Assembly: GCA_964351745.1 (NCBI GenBank)
Contig: CAYGPI010000046.1
Location: 1 to 21,149 of the forward strand
Direction of reading: 5' to 3'
DNA from: CAYNJF01 sp964351745
Lineage (GTDB): Bacteria > Pseudomonadota > Gammaproteobacteria > Berkiellales > Berkiellaceae
Length of the DNA stretch: 21,149 bases
Shown: piece after piece, positions 13,825-21,149 of the stretch
How the letters are laid out: every line of letters starts with the position of its first letter
Position numbering within the stretch: the stretch's first letter is position 1
Position numbers and translations under genes: made by a program
Notes under the pieces: generated by a model
The model's database searches: none
Told to the model about the DNA's origin: nothing
Seen by the model: the letters and a program-made list of their open reading frames with translations, nothing else

Positions 13825-14115
13825 TGCTTTTCTTTCATTTCAATCAATCTGTTACATATCTTAGTTGAATTCTAGGTTTTTTGGTATCCATTATCATACA
13901 AGAGCCGTTGCTACTTGATAGTTTGACATGTGACACACAATCCTGAGGGATAAAACTAGATGTCTAATAGAGGATATGGTGGCCCTACTGAGACTCAATT
14001 TGACACGATAATCAATTTTGCAAGCTTAAACGCTTGCTTTCGTACTGATTTGTGTTTATTGTCCTGACCAGCTCAGTCGGGGTTAAATGACTCAATGATA
14101 TGTAAGGTCTGACGA
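13825..14115. other. Divergent intergenic region with a small hairpin
   Basis: These 291 nt separate divergently transcribed genes and must hold both promoters. Two TTGACA hexamers on the plus strand (13923-13928 and 14000-14005) lack a matching -10 at proper spacing. GCAAGC (14020-14025) and GCTTGC (14032-14037) form a 6-bp stem with a 6-nt loop. AAGG (14104-14107) is the ribosome binding site for the gene at 14116. Confidence 0.4.
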
Positions 14116-14844
14116 ATGATATACACGTTCAAGGATACTGATGACGGTCTTTGTTTTCAATTTTATGACAATCTCCCAGAAAACAAAGGACAATACAAAT
14201 TTTCTGCGCTCAATAAAATAAACTTGTGCGCCTTAACGTTGTTTGGCATGTACAGAAAAACGATTTATGACTCATACAGTACCAATCCTGATTTGGCACA
14301 AGATATTAAATCTTTTAACCAAAATCCAGTCCATATTGAAAATCATCGCGTCGTCGATCAAACGGATCCCCTAAATAATTATGCCACTTATGGAGCTTTG
14401 TTAGGTGTCAATAAAATGCAAGCTGAAGCAAAATGCTATATAGCTTATAAGAAGAATGACCAGGGCTGGCCTGAAAAAGTTGGTTTTATATCATTCTATC
14501 CTGGTCAAGTGACTGGACGCCCTGTTATTTACATTTCAGATGCTGGTGTTAAATGTCGAGGGGCTAGTATTGGTCGCAGGTTAATGGAATGTGTTTTAAC
14601 CCATTTCCCCGAAGGTACAGAATTTTATATTCTGACGCGTCAATTCAATAAAGAAGCGATTAGCTTGTATCATGATAGGCTTGGGTTTGAGCCGATTTCT
14701 CAAGATGAAATTAATCAGTTAGATTATGACGAAAGGTATGTTGGTTTTAAGCATGTTTCAACGAAAGTTGAGTTAGATTTAATGAAGGATAAAAGAATCG
14801 ATGACTCGAGTCCTGAAAGAATAAAAATAAAAATGAAACAATAA
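14116..14844 (+). CDS. GNAT-family N-acetyltransferase, 242 aa
   Basis: The GNAT fold is clear in the C-terminal half: strand 4 and the acetyl-CoA loop VIYISDAGVKCRGASIGRRLM (residues ~136-156), then a strand (TEFYILTRQFN) and the closing NKEAISLYHDRLGFEPI, typical of small-molecule or protein acetyltransferases. The N-terminal ~80 residues (MIYTFKDTDDGLCFQFYDNL ...) are an extra region not seen in minimal members. The C-terminal ~25 residues are charged and Lys-rich (SPERIKIKMKQ). The ribosome binding site AAGG is 8 nt before the ATG. The substrate is unknown. It is not closely similar to the other GNAT protein at 3843-4466. Confidence 0.75.
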   Translation: MIYTFKDTDDGLCFQFYDNLPENKGQYKFSALNKINLCALTLFGMYRKTIYDSYSTNPDLAQDIKSFNQNPVHIENHRVVDQTDPLNNYATYGALLGVNKMQAEAKCYIAYKKNDQGWPEKVGFISFYPGQVTGRPVIYISDAGVKCRGASIGRRLMECVLTHFPEGTEFYILTRQFNKEAISLYHDRLGFEPISQDEINQLDYDERYVGFKHVSTKVELDLMKDKRIDDSSPERIKIKMKQ

Positions 14845-15221
14845 TAAACTGACTTAAAGTCTCTATAAGTCCATAAACACCGTAAGCTACTTGGTCATGT
14901 TCATCATGGCCATGCACCAAATTCAATGCTTTAATGTCTTCTATTATTTATTTTACGAATCTTTAATAAACATCAATATACAAGTATGCCTTAAACGATC
15001 AAGTTAGTCTGCAAAGCAAGACTGCAAAAGTGACTTTATATGCAGTTTTATAGGTAAGAAAGACTCTAAATTGGAAAATAATCTGACTTTGAAATTTCCC
15101 CTTTTAGGGGCTATGATGGCAGATGGAACAAGGATGGTGAGCGCTTAAAACACAGTTCATCACTCAAGCCTTCGCTAAAATTTCAGGTAAAAATTGAGCT
15201 GATTAACAAGGGAAAGACAAT
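14845..15221. other. Intergenic region upstream of katG
   Basis: No gene is seen in these 377 nt. A short hairpin, TGGTCATG (14892-14899) with CATGGCCA (14905-14912), may mark the end of the upstream transcript, although it lacks a U-tract. The katG promoter lies at 15089-15117 and the katG ribosome binding site AAGGGA at 15208-15213. The promoter-to-ATG leader is about 100 nt. Confidence 0.5.
15089..15117 (+). promoter_or_regulatory. katG promoter with a palindrome in its spacer
   Basis: TTGAAA (15089-15094), a 17-nt spacer and TATGAT (15112-15117) form a near-consensus sigma-70 promoter. The spacer contains CCCCTTTTAGGGG (15098-15110), an inverted repeat of 4 bp arms around TTTTA. A site in that position would be bound between the two promoter elements, fitting a repressor or a MerR-like DNA-distorting activator, though MerR-type promoters usually have a 19-nt spacer. 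I see no obvious OxyR site. Confidence 0.6.
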
Positions 15222-17378
15222 ATGAACGCCATGACAAAATGCCCAGTATCGCATGGAGCAAATACTTCGCAGAGTACTTCAAATGTAGACTGGTGGCCTA
15301 AGACGCTGAATTTAGATATCTTGCACCAGCATGATTTCAAAACAAACCCAATGGGTGAGGCCTTTAATTATCGGGAAGAGCTGAAAAAGCTTGATGTTGT
15401 CGCTTTAAAGAAAGATTTAAAGGACCTTATGACGGATAGTCAATCATGGTGGCCTGCTGACTGGGGGCATTACGGTGGTTTAATGATTCGTATGGCTTGG
15501 CATGCAGCAGGTACATACCGTATAGCTGATGGGCGCGGTGGGGCTGGAACTGGCAACCAGCGATTTGCGCCACTGAATTCATGGCCTGATAATGCAAATT
15601 TGGATAAGGCAAGGCGCTTACTTTGGCCCATTAAGAAGAAATATGGTAATAAGCTAAGCTGGGCAGATTTAATCATCCTCACGGGTAATATGGCCTATGA
15701 GTCAATGGGCTTGAAAATGTTTGGGTTTTCTTTTGGGCGTGAAGATATCTGGCATCCTGAAAAGGACGTTTATTGGGGCTCTGAGAAAGAATGGCTAACC
15801 TCTACACGGTATAGTGGTGATAGTGAAGATCGTGAGACACTTGAAAACCCACTAGCTGCTGTAGTCATGGGCTTAATTTATGTTAATCCAGAAGGTGTCA
15901 ATAGCCAACCTGATCCATTAAAAACGGCACAGGATGTGCGAGTTACATTTGCGCGTATGGCCATGGATGACGAAGAGACGGTTGCATTGACTGCAGGCGG
16001 TCATACAGTAGGTAAATGTCATGGTAACGGTGATGCGCAAATTCTAGGCCCGGATCCAGAAGGTGCTGATCTCGAAGATCAAGGCTTTGGCTGGTTAAAT
16101 AAAGCAAGCAGAGGGATCGGCAATCAAACCGTTACCAGTGGTTTGGAAGGGGCTTGGACCACAAATCCAACAAAATGGGATAATGGTTATTTCTATCAGT
16201 TGCTTTCTCATGAGTGGGCATCTAAAAAAAGCCCAGCAGGGGCTTCACAGTGGGAGCCAATCAACATTAAAGAAGAAGACAAACCAGTCGACTCTGAAGA
16301 TCCAACTATTCGGCATAATCCTGTCATGACTGATGCAGATATGGCGATGATCATGGATCCTGAGTACCGTAAAATTTCAGAGAAATTCTACAAAGATCAG
16401 GATTACTTTTCTGAAACATTTGCACGTGCATGGTTTAAATTGACTCACCGAGATATGGGACCTAAAACTCGTTATATTGGACCCGATGTGCCTCAAGAAG
16501 ATTTAATTTGGCAAGATCCAATACCAGCAGGTCACACAAATTATGATCTAGAAAAAGTTAAAGAGAAGATCAGGCAAGCTAGTCTCTCTGTGAGTGATAT
16601 GATCTGTACTGCTTGGGATAGTGCAAGGAACTTTCGTGGTTCAGATATGCGAGGTGGCGCTAATGGCGCTAGAATACGTTTATCTCCACAAAAAGACTGG
16701 GTTGGGAATGAGCCTAAACGCTTAGCTAGAGTCTTAAGCACTCTTGAGCCTATCGCAAAAGACAGCGGGGCAAGTATCGCTGATATTATTGTTTTAGCAG
16801 GTAATATTGGCATTGAGCAAGCAGCTCAGGCAGCAGGACACAACATAAAAGTGCCTTTTACACCTGGCCGGGGTGATGCGACTCAAGAGATGACAGATAT
16901 ATCATCCTTTGAATGGTTAGAGCCTAAGCATGACGCTTATAGAAATTGGCTAAAGGATAAGTATGCCGTCAGTGCTGAGGAGATGATGTTAGATCGCACA
17001 CAGCTGATGGGGCTTACGGCGCCAGAAATGACGGTCTTAGTTGGAGGTATGCGAGTCTTAGGCACCAATTATGGTGGCACTAAACATGGTGTATTCACAG
17101 ATAAGATAGGGGTCTTGTCGAATGACTTTTTCGTCAACCTGACAGATATGAACTATGAATGGAAACCAGCTGATGAAAACCTTTACGAGATCAGTCATCG
17201 TCATACAGGCGAAGTTAAGTGGACTGCAACGCGAGTTGATTTGATCTTTGGTTCAAATTCAATCTTACGTTCTTATGCTGAAGTCTATGCGCAAGATGAT
17301 AATCAGAAAAAATTTGTGCACGATTTTGTAAAAGCTTGGACCAAAATGATGAATGCCGACAGATTTGATGTGGCTTAG
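15222..17378 (+). CDS. katG: Catalase-peroxidase
   Basis: A full-length bifunctional haem enzyme (718 aa, normal for the family). It breaks down hydrogen peroxide and can oxidise organic donors. The active site is complete: distal R90-W93-H94 in MIRMAWHAAGTYR, proximal haem ligand H261 in LTAGGHTVGKCHG, and the covalent Met-Tyr-Trp adduct residues W93, Y220 (GLIYVNPEG) and M246 (ARMAMDDEE) by spacing to known KatG proteins. The second, haem-free domain (from ~430) is present to the end (VKAWTKMMNADRFDVA). There is no signal peptide, so it is cytoplasmic, unlike some periplasmic paralogues of intracellular pathogens. ATG 15222 is supported by AAGGGA 8 nt upstream. Transcription probably starts from the promoter at 15089-15117. 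It sits ahead of pirin and quinone-conjugate reductase genes, forming a stress-defence block. Confidence 0.97.
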   Translation: MNAMTKCPVSHGANTSQSTSNVDWWPKTLNLDILHQHDFKTNPMGEAFNYREELKKLDVVALKKDLKDLMTDSQSWWPADWGHYGGLMIRMAWHAAGTYRIADGRGGAGTGNQRFAPLNSWPDNANLDKARRLLWPIKKKYGNKLSWADLIILTGNMAYESMGLKMFGFSFGREDIWHPEKDVYWGSEKEWLTSTRYSGDSEDRETLENPLAAVVMGLIYVNPEGVNSQPDPLKTAQDVRVTFARMAMDDEETVALTAGGHTVGKCHGNGDAQILGPDPEGADLEDQGFGWLNKASRGIGNQTVTSGLEGAWTTNPTKWDNGYFYQLLSHEWASKKSPAGASQWEPINIKEEDKPVDSEDPTIRHNPVMTDADMAMIMDPEYRKISEKFYKDQDYFSETFARAWFKLTHRDMGPKTRYIGPDVPQEDLIWQDPIPAGHTNYDLEKVKEKIRQASLSVSDMICTAWDSARNFRGSDMRGGANGARIRLSPQKDWVGNEPKRLARVLSTLEPIAKDSGASIADIIVLAGNIGIEQAAQAAGHNIKVPFTPGRGDATQEMTDISSFEWLEPKHDAYRNWLKDKYAVSAEEMMLDRTQLMGLTAPEMTVLVGGMRVLGTNYGGTKHGVFTDKIGVLSNDFFVNLTDMNYEWKPADENLYEISHRHTGEVKWTATRVDLIFGSNSILRSYAEVYAQDDNQKKFVHDFVKAWTKMMNADRFDVA

Positions 17379-17425
17379 AGCTTTTCATTGAGACGAGTCG
17401 AAATACATGAATTGATAGAAAGTAC

Positions 17426-17463
17426 TAATTAGCAAGTAAAGCTTTGGCCTTGCTTGCTAGTTA
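17426..17463 (+). terminator. Stem-loop after katG
   Basis: TAATTAGCAAG (17426-17436) pairs with CTTGCTAGTTA (17453-17463), an 11-bp stem with one wobble and a 16-nt loop, 47 nt after the katG stop. No clear U-run follows immediately, so it may be a transcript end or an mRNA-stabilising structure. Confidence 0.4.
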
Positions 17464-17492
17464 AGTAGGATGCCTATTTTACTTTTGTAGTC

Positions 17493-17522
17493 TTGATATT
17501 TTGCCTAGTAGGAAAATATGTT
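17493..17522 (+). promoter_or_regulatory. Candidate promoter for the pirin-reductase operon
   Basis: TTGATA (17493-17498), an 18-nt spacer and TATGTT (17517-17522). The -35 matches 5 of 6, the -10 only 4 of 6. If real, the pirin operon can be transcribed apart from katG, with a leader of about 70 nt. Confidence 0.35.
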
Positions 17523-17601
17523 TAACCCATGACAAAAATAGCTCCTAAATTTTAGCTGCGAAAGTTAGTGTTAGAAAAAGCTTATAAGGAGACTCTTAGT
17601 T

Positions 17602-18282
17602 GTGATTAAAGTTTATCCCAAAAACTCACTTGGAAGTGCCAACTATGGTTGGTTAAAGACGAAATATCATTTTAGTTTTGCAGGATATCACAACCCATTA
17701 AGAATGGGCATGGGCAATCTATTGGTCATTAATGATGACATAATACAGCCTGGCAAAGGGTTTGATTTTCATCCACATCATGATATGGAAATCATTACCT
17801 ATGTGCGCCAGGGTGCTATTACTCACCAAGATAGTGAAGGGAACCAAGGACGCACTGAGGCTGGAGATATCCAAATCATGAGCGCAGGCACAGGCATACG
17901 CCATGCTGAACATAATGAAGAGGAAGTTGAAACTAAGCTATATCAAATTTGGATTAAGCCAGACCAATTGGGATTAAAACCTAGTTGGCAAACAAAGAAA
18001 ATGCCTAAGACTCATAGCTCAGAGCTTACCTTGCTAGTTGGACGTAGTCCGAGTGCCCCCTTATACATACATCAAGATGCATCTATCCAGGTTGCTCATT
18101 TATTAGCAGGAACCTCCGTCAATCATCCATTATTTAAAAGTGCATATCTTTTAGTGTGTGAGGGTTGTTTAGAAGTGGACGGCCTTGTGGTTCAAGCCGG
18201 AGATGGCGCTGAAATTGAATTACAAGATAACGTCATGATGCGTGCAAAAGAAGATTCGCAACTGTTGTTAATAGAGGCATAG
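17602..18282 (+). CDS. Pirin family protein (YhhW-like, quercetin 2,3-dioxygenase-like)
   Basis: A bicupin of 226 aa, the typical short bacterial pirin length. The metal site of the N-terminal cupin is intact: H57 and H59 in GFDFHPHHDMEII, H101 and E103 in GTGIRHAEHNE, the same positions reported for E. coli YhhW. Such proteins bind Fe, Cu or Ni and can oxidise flavonols like quercetin; others act as redox-sensitive regulators. It is cytoplasmic. It starts with GTG, with AAGGAG (17586-17591) about 10 nt upstream, a little far but the only candidate. The reductase gene follows after 10 nt, indicating an operon devoted to phenolic/quinone and oxidative stress. Confidence 0.92.
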   Translation: MIKVYPKNSLGSANYGWLKTKYHFSFAGYHNPLRMGMGNLLVINDDIIQPGKGFDFHPHHDMEIITYVRQGAITHQDSEGNQGRTEAGDIQIMSAGTGIRHAEHNEEEVETKLYQIWIKPDQLGLKPSWQTKKMPKTHSSELTLLVGRSPSAPLYIHQDASIQVAHLLAGTSVNHPLFKSAYLLVCEGCLEVDGLVVQAGDGAEIELQDNVMMRAKEDSQLLLIEA

Positions 18283-18292
18283 TGGGGAAAAT

Positions 18293-19279
18293 ATGGGATT
18301 ACTCGTCGACGGTCAATGGCATGACTCATGGTATGATACAAAATCATCTGGTGGGCGATTTATTCGCACTGAGTCGCAGTTTAGAAATTGGATCACTACT
18401 GATGGAGAAGCCGGCCAATCAGGAAAGGCCGGGTTTAAAGCTGAAAAGGATCGCTATCATCTTTACGTGAGTTATGCTTGTCCTTGGGCGCATAGAGTTC
18501 TCATTTATAGAGCTCTTAAGGGGTTGCAAGACATGATTCCAATTTCTTTTGTTCATTGGCTTATGGGAGAGCATGGGTGGACTTTTCAAAGTGATAAGGA
18601 CCAAATTGTCAGAGATAATCTATATCACCTAGAGTTTGCACACCAGCTTTATACCAAAGCAGACAATCAATACAGTGGACGAGTGACTGTTCCTATTCTT
18701 TGGGATAAGAAAAGTGAGACTATTGTCTCCAATGAGTCCTCTGAAATTATTCGCATGTTAAATTCTGCCTTTGATAAAATTGGCGCAAAACACGGTGATT
18801 ATTATCCAGAGGCTATGCAAGCTGACATTGATAAGTTAAATGAAGAGATCTATCAGAGCGTAAATAATGGCGTTTATCAATGTGGATTTGCCACGAGTCA
18901 AGTTGCTTATGACCAAGCGGTAGAGCCACTATTTCATATGCTAGAAAAGCTAGATAATAGGCTCTCTAAAATGAGATATTTACTTGGTGATATTCCGACG
19001 GAAGCTGACTGGCGACTTTTCCCTACCCTGTTTCGTTTTGACGCTATTTACGTGGGGCATTTTAAATGCTCTAAAAAACGAATTATGGATTATCCATTTT
19101 TATGGCCCTATGCAAGAGATCTTTTTCAATATGAGGGCGTTGCTGAGACAACGAATATTGATCATGCCATAAAACATTATTACTTGAGCCATAGCACGAT
19201 CAATCCTAATCAGATTATCCCTGTACAACCGGATATTGATTGGAAAGAGCCTCATGGTAGAGACAGACATTTATTCTAA
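18293..19279 (+). CDS. Glutathionyl-hydroquinone reductase (YqjG/Ecm4 type, Xi-class GST)
   Basis: This 328-aa enzyme reduces glutathionyl-hydroquinones back to hydroquinones and glutathione disulfide, using glutathione, in the cytoplasm. The thioredoxin-like domain carries the catalytic C63-P-W-A66 motif (SYACPWAHRVLIYRALKGL), at the same number as in E. coli YqjG. Other family signatures are the RVTVPILWDKK strand, IVSNESSEIIRML, and the NNGVYQCGFATSQVAY motif of the helical domain. The C-terminal tail (HSTINPNQIIPVQP ...) is also typical. A GGGG ribosome binding site overlaps the 10-nt gap after the pirin gene, so the two are cotranscribed. It is complete and of normal length. Confidence 0.95.
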   Translation: MGLLVDGQWHDSWYDTKSSGGRFIRTESQFRNWITTDGEAGQSGKAGFKAEKDRYHLYVSYACPWAHRVLIYRALKGLQDMIPISFVHWLMGEHGWTFQSDKDQIVRDNLYHLEFAHQLYTKADNQYSGRVTVPILWDKKSETIVSNESSEIIRMLNSAFDKIGAKHGDYYPEAMQADIDKLNEEIYQSVNNGVYQCGFATSQVAYDQAVEPLFHMLEKLDNRLSKMRYLLGDIPTEADWRLFPTLFRFDAIYVGHFKCSKKRIMDYPFLWPYARDLFQYEGVAETTNIDHAIKHYYLSHSTINPNQIIPVQPDIDWKEPHGRDRHLF

Positions 19280-19341
19280 AATTTTGACTGGTGCACCCAT
19301 CAAACTTGACTCTTGCAAGGACGATTCGCCTTGATTAGTGA

Positions 19342-21149
19342 GTCTCAAAGAATTTAAATGCAGATGACGCTGCCAATTTATATATCAATGATTTCTTAAC
19401 ACCTTTGCTGACCGATATCTATTATTCATCAAATATACCTAATGGTGGCGATCAGGCAGCCTCTCAAGTCGAGATTTCCCTAACATCAGGCTACCACCCA
19501 TTCAGAATAGAGCTTATTGAGGGCATATATGCTGAATTTCTAAGATTTGGCTATAAAGGCCCTGATACTAGTGATAATCCAATGAGCGTTCCTCAGCACG
19601 TTTTGTATCAAGCGCAGGGACTTAGTCAATACCAATTTAATGACATGACATTCGACATTGACGAGACTAAGCCTTATCTTGTGGTCTTGACAGGCGCGGA
19701 AGATGATTTTTTTGTCGCCACTCAACGCCTAGAATTTTATAATGCTGGCGCTGGAGTTAATACAATCTCTTTTGAACACTCTATTGAGGCTGTTAACATC
19801 AATCTGGAAAATGAGGAATTTAGTGGTGGATTTGCGCATCAAAGTTTCTATTATGGTTTTGTTAATGTAATTGGTAGTTTATACGATGATGAACTTTATG
19901 GTGATCTTAATCAAAATACGCTAAATGGCCTCTTAGGCCATGATACACTTTATGGTGGAAGTCAGGATGACATATTAATTGGTGGTGGTGGTAATGATTA
20001 TTTAAATGGAGAGTCTGGTCATGATACGGCAGATTATTCAGAAGCCAAGATGGTGACCTTGAATTACATGACTTCCGTGACAAGCTCATTTTTACCTGTA
20101 CTAGAATATAGCGCCAATATTGCAGATGATAGCCGTGATCGATTGTATAACACAGCACCTATAAATTTGACGCCAAATTATGCACCTATTGTTGTATATA
20201 TTAATACACCAGATGTTGCGCTTAACGAAGTTTCAAACTCAGATTATTTCTCGCAAGCATATCATTTTGATGGAAGCCAGCGGATCCAATTTGACAGTTT
20301 AAGAACACTCGATATGCCGGCTGATCAAGATGCATCCTTTGAACTTTGGTTTAGACCCGAACTTGACATGGATACTGATGTTCTCTTCGAAACTGGCGGA
20401 AATGGGAATGGATTATCCTTTGAGTGGCGTGGGATGGATAGTCGTCTTGTGATGAATGCAAAAACAGGAAGTAATGCGCTGCAAGTTGAAGTATCAGTAG
20501 CAGATTTTCAAGCATTTAACTCATTGGACAACATCGATTTCTCAGAATTCATACAAGTCATGGGTGTTTATAATAGAGATTTTGACGATTCAAACAATAA
20601 TGTCATATCCCTTTATATCAATGGACAATTTGCTGGTGATGCTAGTGGCGTACCAAGTGTGAATAACTGGGCCGGAAACGACGGCTCTGCGTTAGGCGGT
20701 GTTAATTTTACAGCAGCACCAGGCTTTACAGGAAGCCCAGAGAACCATGGTTTTGAAGGGGATATTGCGCTCTTTAGATTTTATGACTTTGCCTTAAGTT
20801 CAGATCAAATTGATTTAAGCAATGAAATTCTACCGACACCCAATATTGAGCAGGGCATTACTGTCGATCTTCTGCTAAATACCTTTGATCCGGGAGAAAC
20901 TAATGTAGGTATTGACTATTTGGTATCTATAGAGAATCTCATTGGTACGGACTTTTTAGATGTGCTTATTGGTAACCAAGACAATAATAGATTAACAGGT
21001 GGACATTCGAAAGACATATTTGGCATGAAGGGTGTTGTTGATGGTGATGGTTTAAACATCGGGGAAGACATCATCACAGATTTTAATCAATCCGATGGTG
21101 ATCAAATTGATTTTTCTTTTCTAAGTGCATATCTCAATGGTGCGAGTAG
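19342..21149 (+). CDS. RTX calcium-binding protein with PA14 and LamG-like domains, 5'-truncated, runs off right edge
   Basis: An uninterrupted frame of 602 codons follows a TAG-TGA pair (19336-19341) and is open at the last base. It begins inside a PA14-like domain (NADDAANLYIN ... VEISLTSGYHPFRIELIEG ... RFGYKGPDT, to ~19600). Next come four RTX-like nonapeptides (LLGHDTLYGGSQDDILIGGG, then GNDYLNGESGHDTADYSE, 19921-20043), a LamG/concanavalin-like domain (AYHFDGSQRIQFDSL ... ASFELWFRP ... GDIALFRFYDFALSSDQI, ~20260-20820) and a second RTX stretch (ITVDLLLNTF ... YLVSIENLIGTDFLDVLIGN ... TDFNQSDGDQIDFS). Such proteins are calcium-folded exoproteins or adhesins exported by type I secretion. 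No ATG, GTG or TTG exists before TTG 19405, and the first ATG is 19582, neither with a ribosome binding site. The front half of the PA14 domain is not encoded in the upstream 62 nt in any frame. I infer a recently beheaded gene; use of an internal start is the alternative. Confidence 0.75.

Noticed and set aside
14062..14110. tRNA-like AGCTCAGTCGG segment before the GNAT gene
   Set aside because: It looks like a D-arm, but no acceptor, anticodon or T-arm pairing can be built around it.
19907..20158. Minus-strand 83-aa frame within the RTX gene
   Set aside because: It is His/Tyr-rich, the expected antisense shadow of Asp/Gly-rich RTX repeats.

Overview
This 21.1 kb window is low-GC (roughly 40% by eye), densely coding bacterial DNA. 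The gene content fits a gammaproteobacterium of the Legionella/Coxiella/Berkiella type: two GNAT acetyltransferases, a HipA-family kinase module, eukaryote-style multidomain hydrolases without signal peptides, orphan helical proteins and IS scars. That placement is an inference from style; there is no rRNA or marker gene here to prove it.

Layout. 1-102 is the tail of a gene entering from the left. 169-1179 is an orphan, largely helical protein. 1279-1853 is an IS graveyard: a broken REP-associated tyrosine transposase (RAYT/IS200-like) with inverted ends, then what looks like the end of an IS3-type element. 1906-3516 is the most unusual module: three 18-bp operator-like repeats at an exact 27-bp period, the last covering the start codon of a HipA-type kinase core with an N-terminal zinc finger, overlapped by a gene fusing a HipS-like (HipA N-subdomain 1) module to a HipB-like HTH. 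This is a split, toxin-first version of a HipA toxin-antitoxin system. 3517-4466 has a hairpin-rich gap and a GNAT acetyltransferase. 4668-4937 (minus) is a small secreted protein. 5361-7697 (minus) is a 778-aa protein with two tandem serine beta-lactamase-fold domains and a Ser/Lys-rich tail. 7926-8894 is an APH-like kinase. 9051-10106 is a secreted META-SH3 protein. 10243-12015 (plus) and 12073-13824 (minus) are two convergent ABC exporters of the MsbA/multidrug type, sharing a perfect 41-bp inverted repeat at the signature motif. 14116-14844 is a second GNAT protein.

15222-19279 is an oxidative/electrophile stress block: catalase-peroxidase KatG with a near-consensus promoter, then a pirin (quercetinase-like) gene and, 10 nt later, a glutathionyl-hydroquinone reductase. 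KatG removes peroxide, pirin-type enzymes act on flavonoid/phenolic compounds, and the reductase removes glutathione from quinone conjugates, so the three make a plausible defence against peroxide and quinone chemistry. 19342-21149 is an open frame running off the right edge. It encodes the second half of a PA14 domain, RTX calcium-binding repeats, a LamG-like domain and more RTX sequence. It has no plausible start codon near its homologous beginning, so it looks beheaded.
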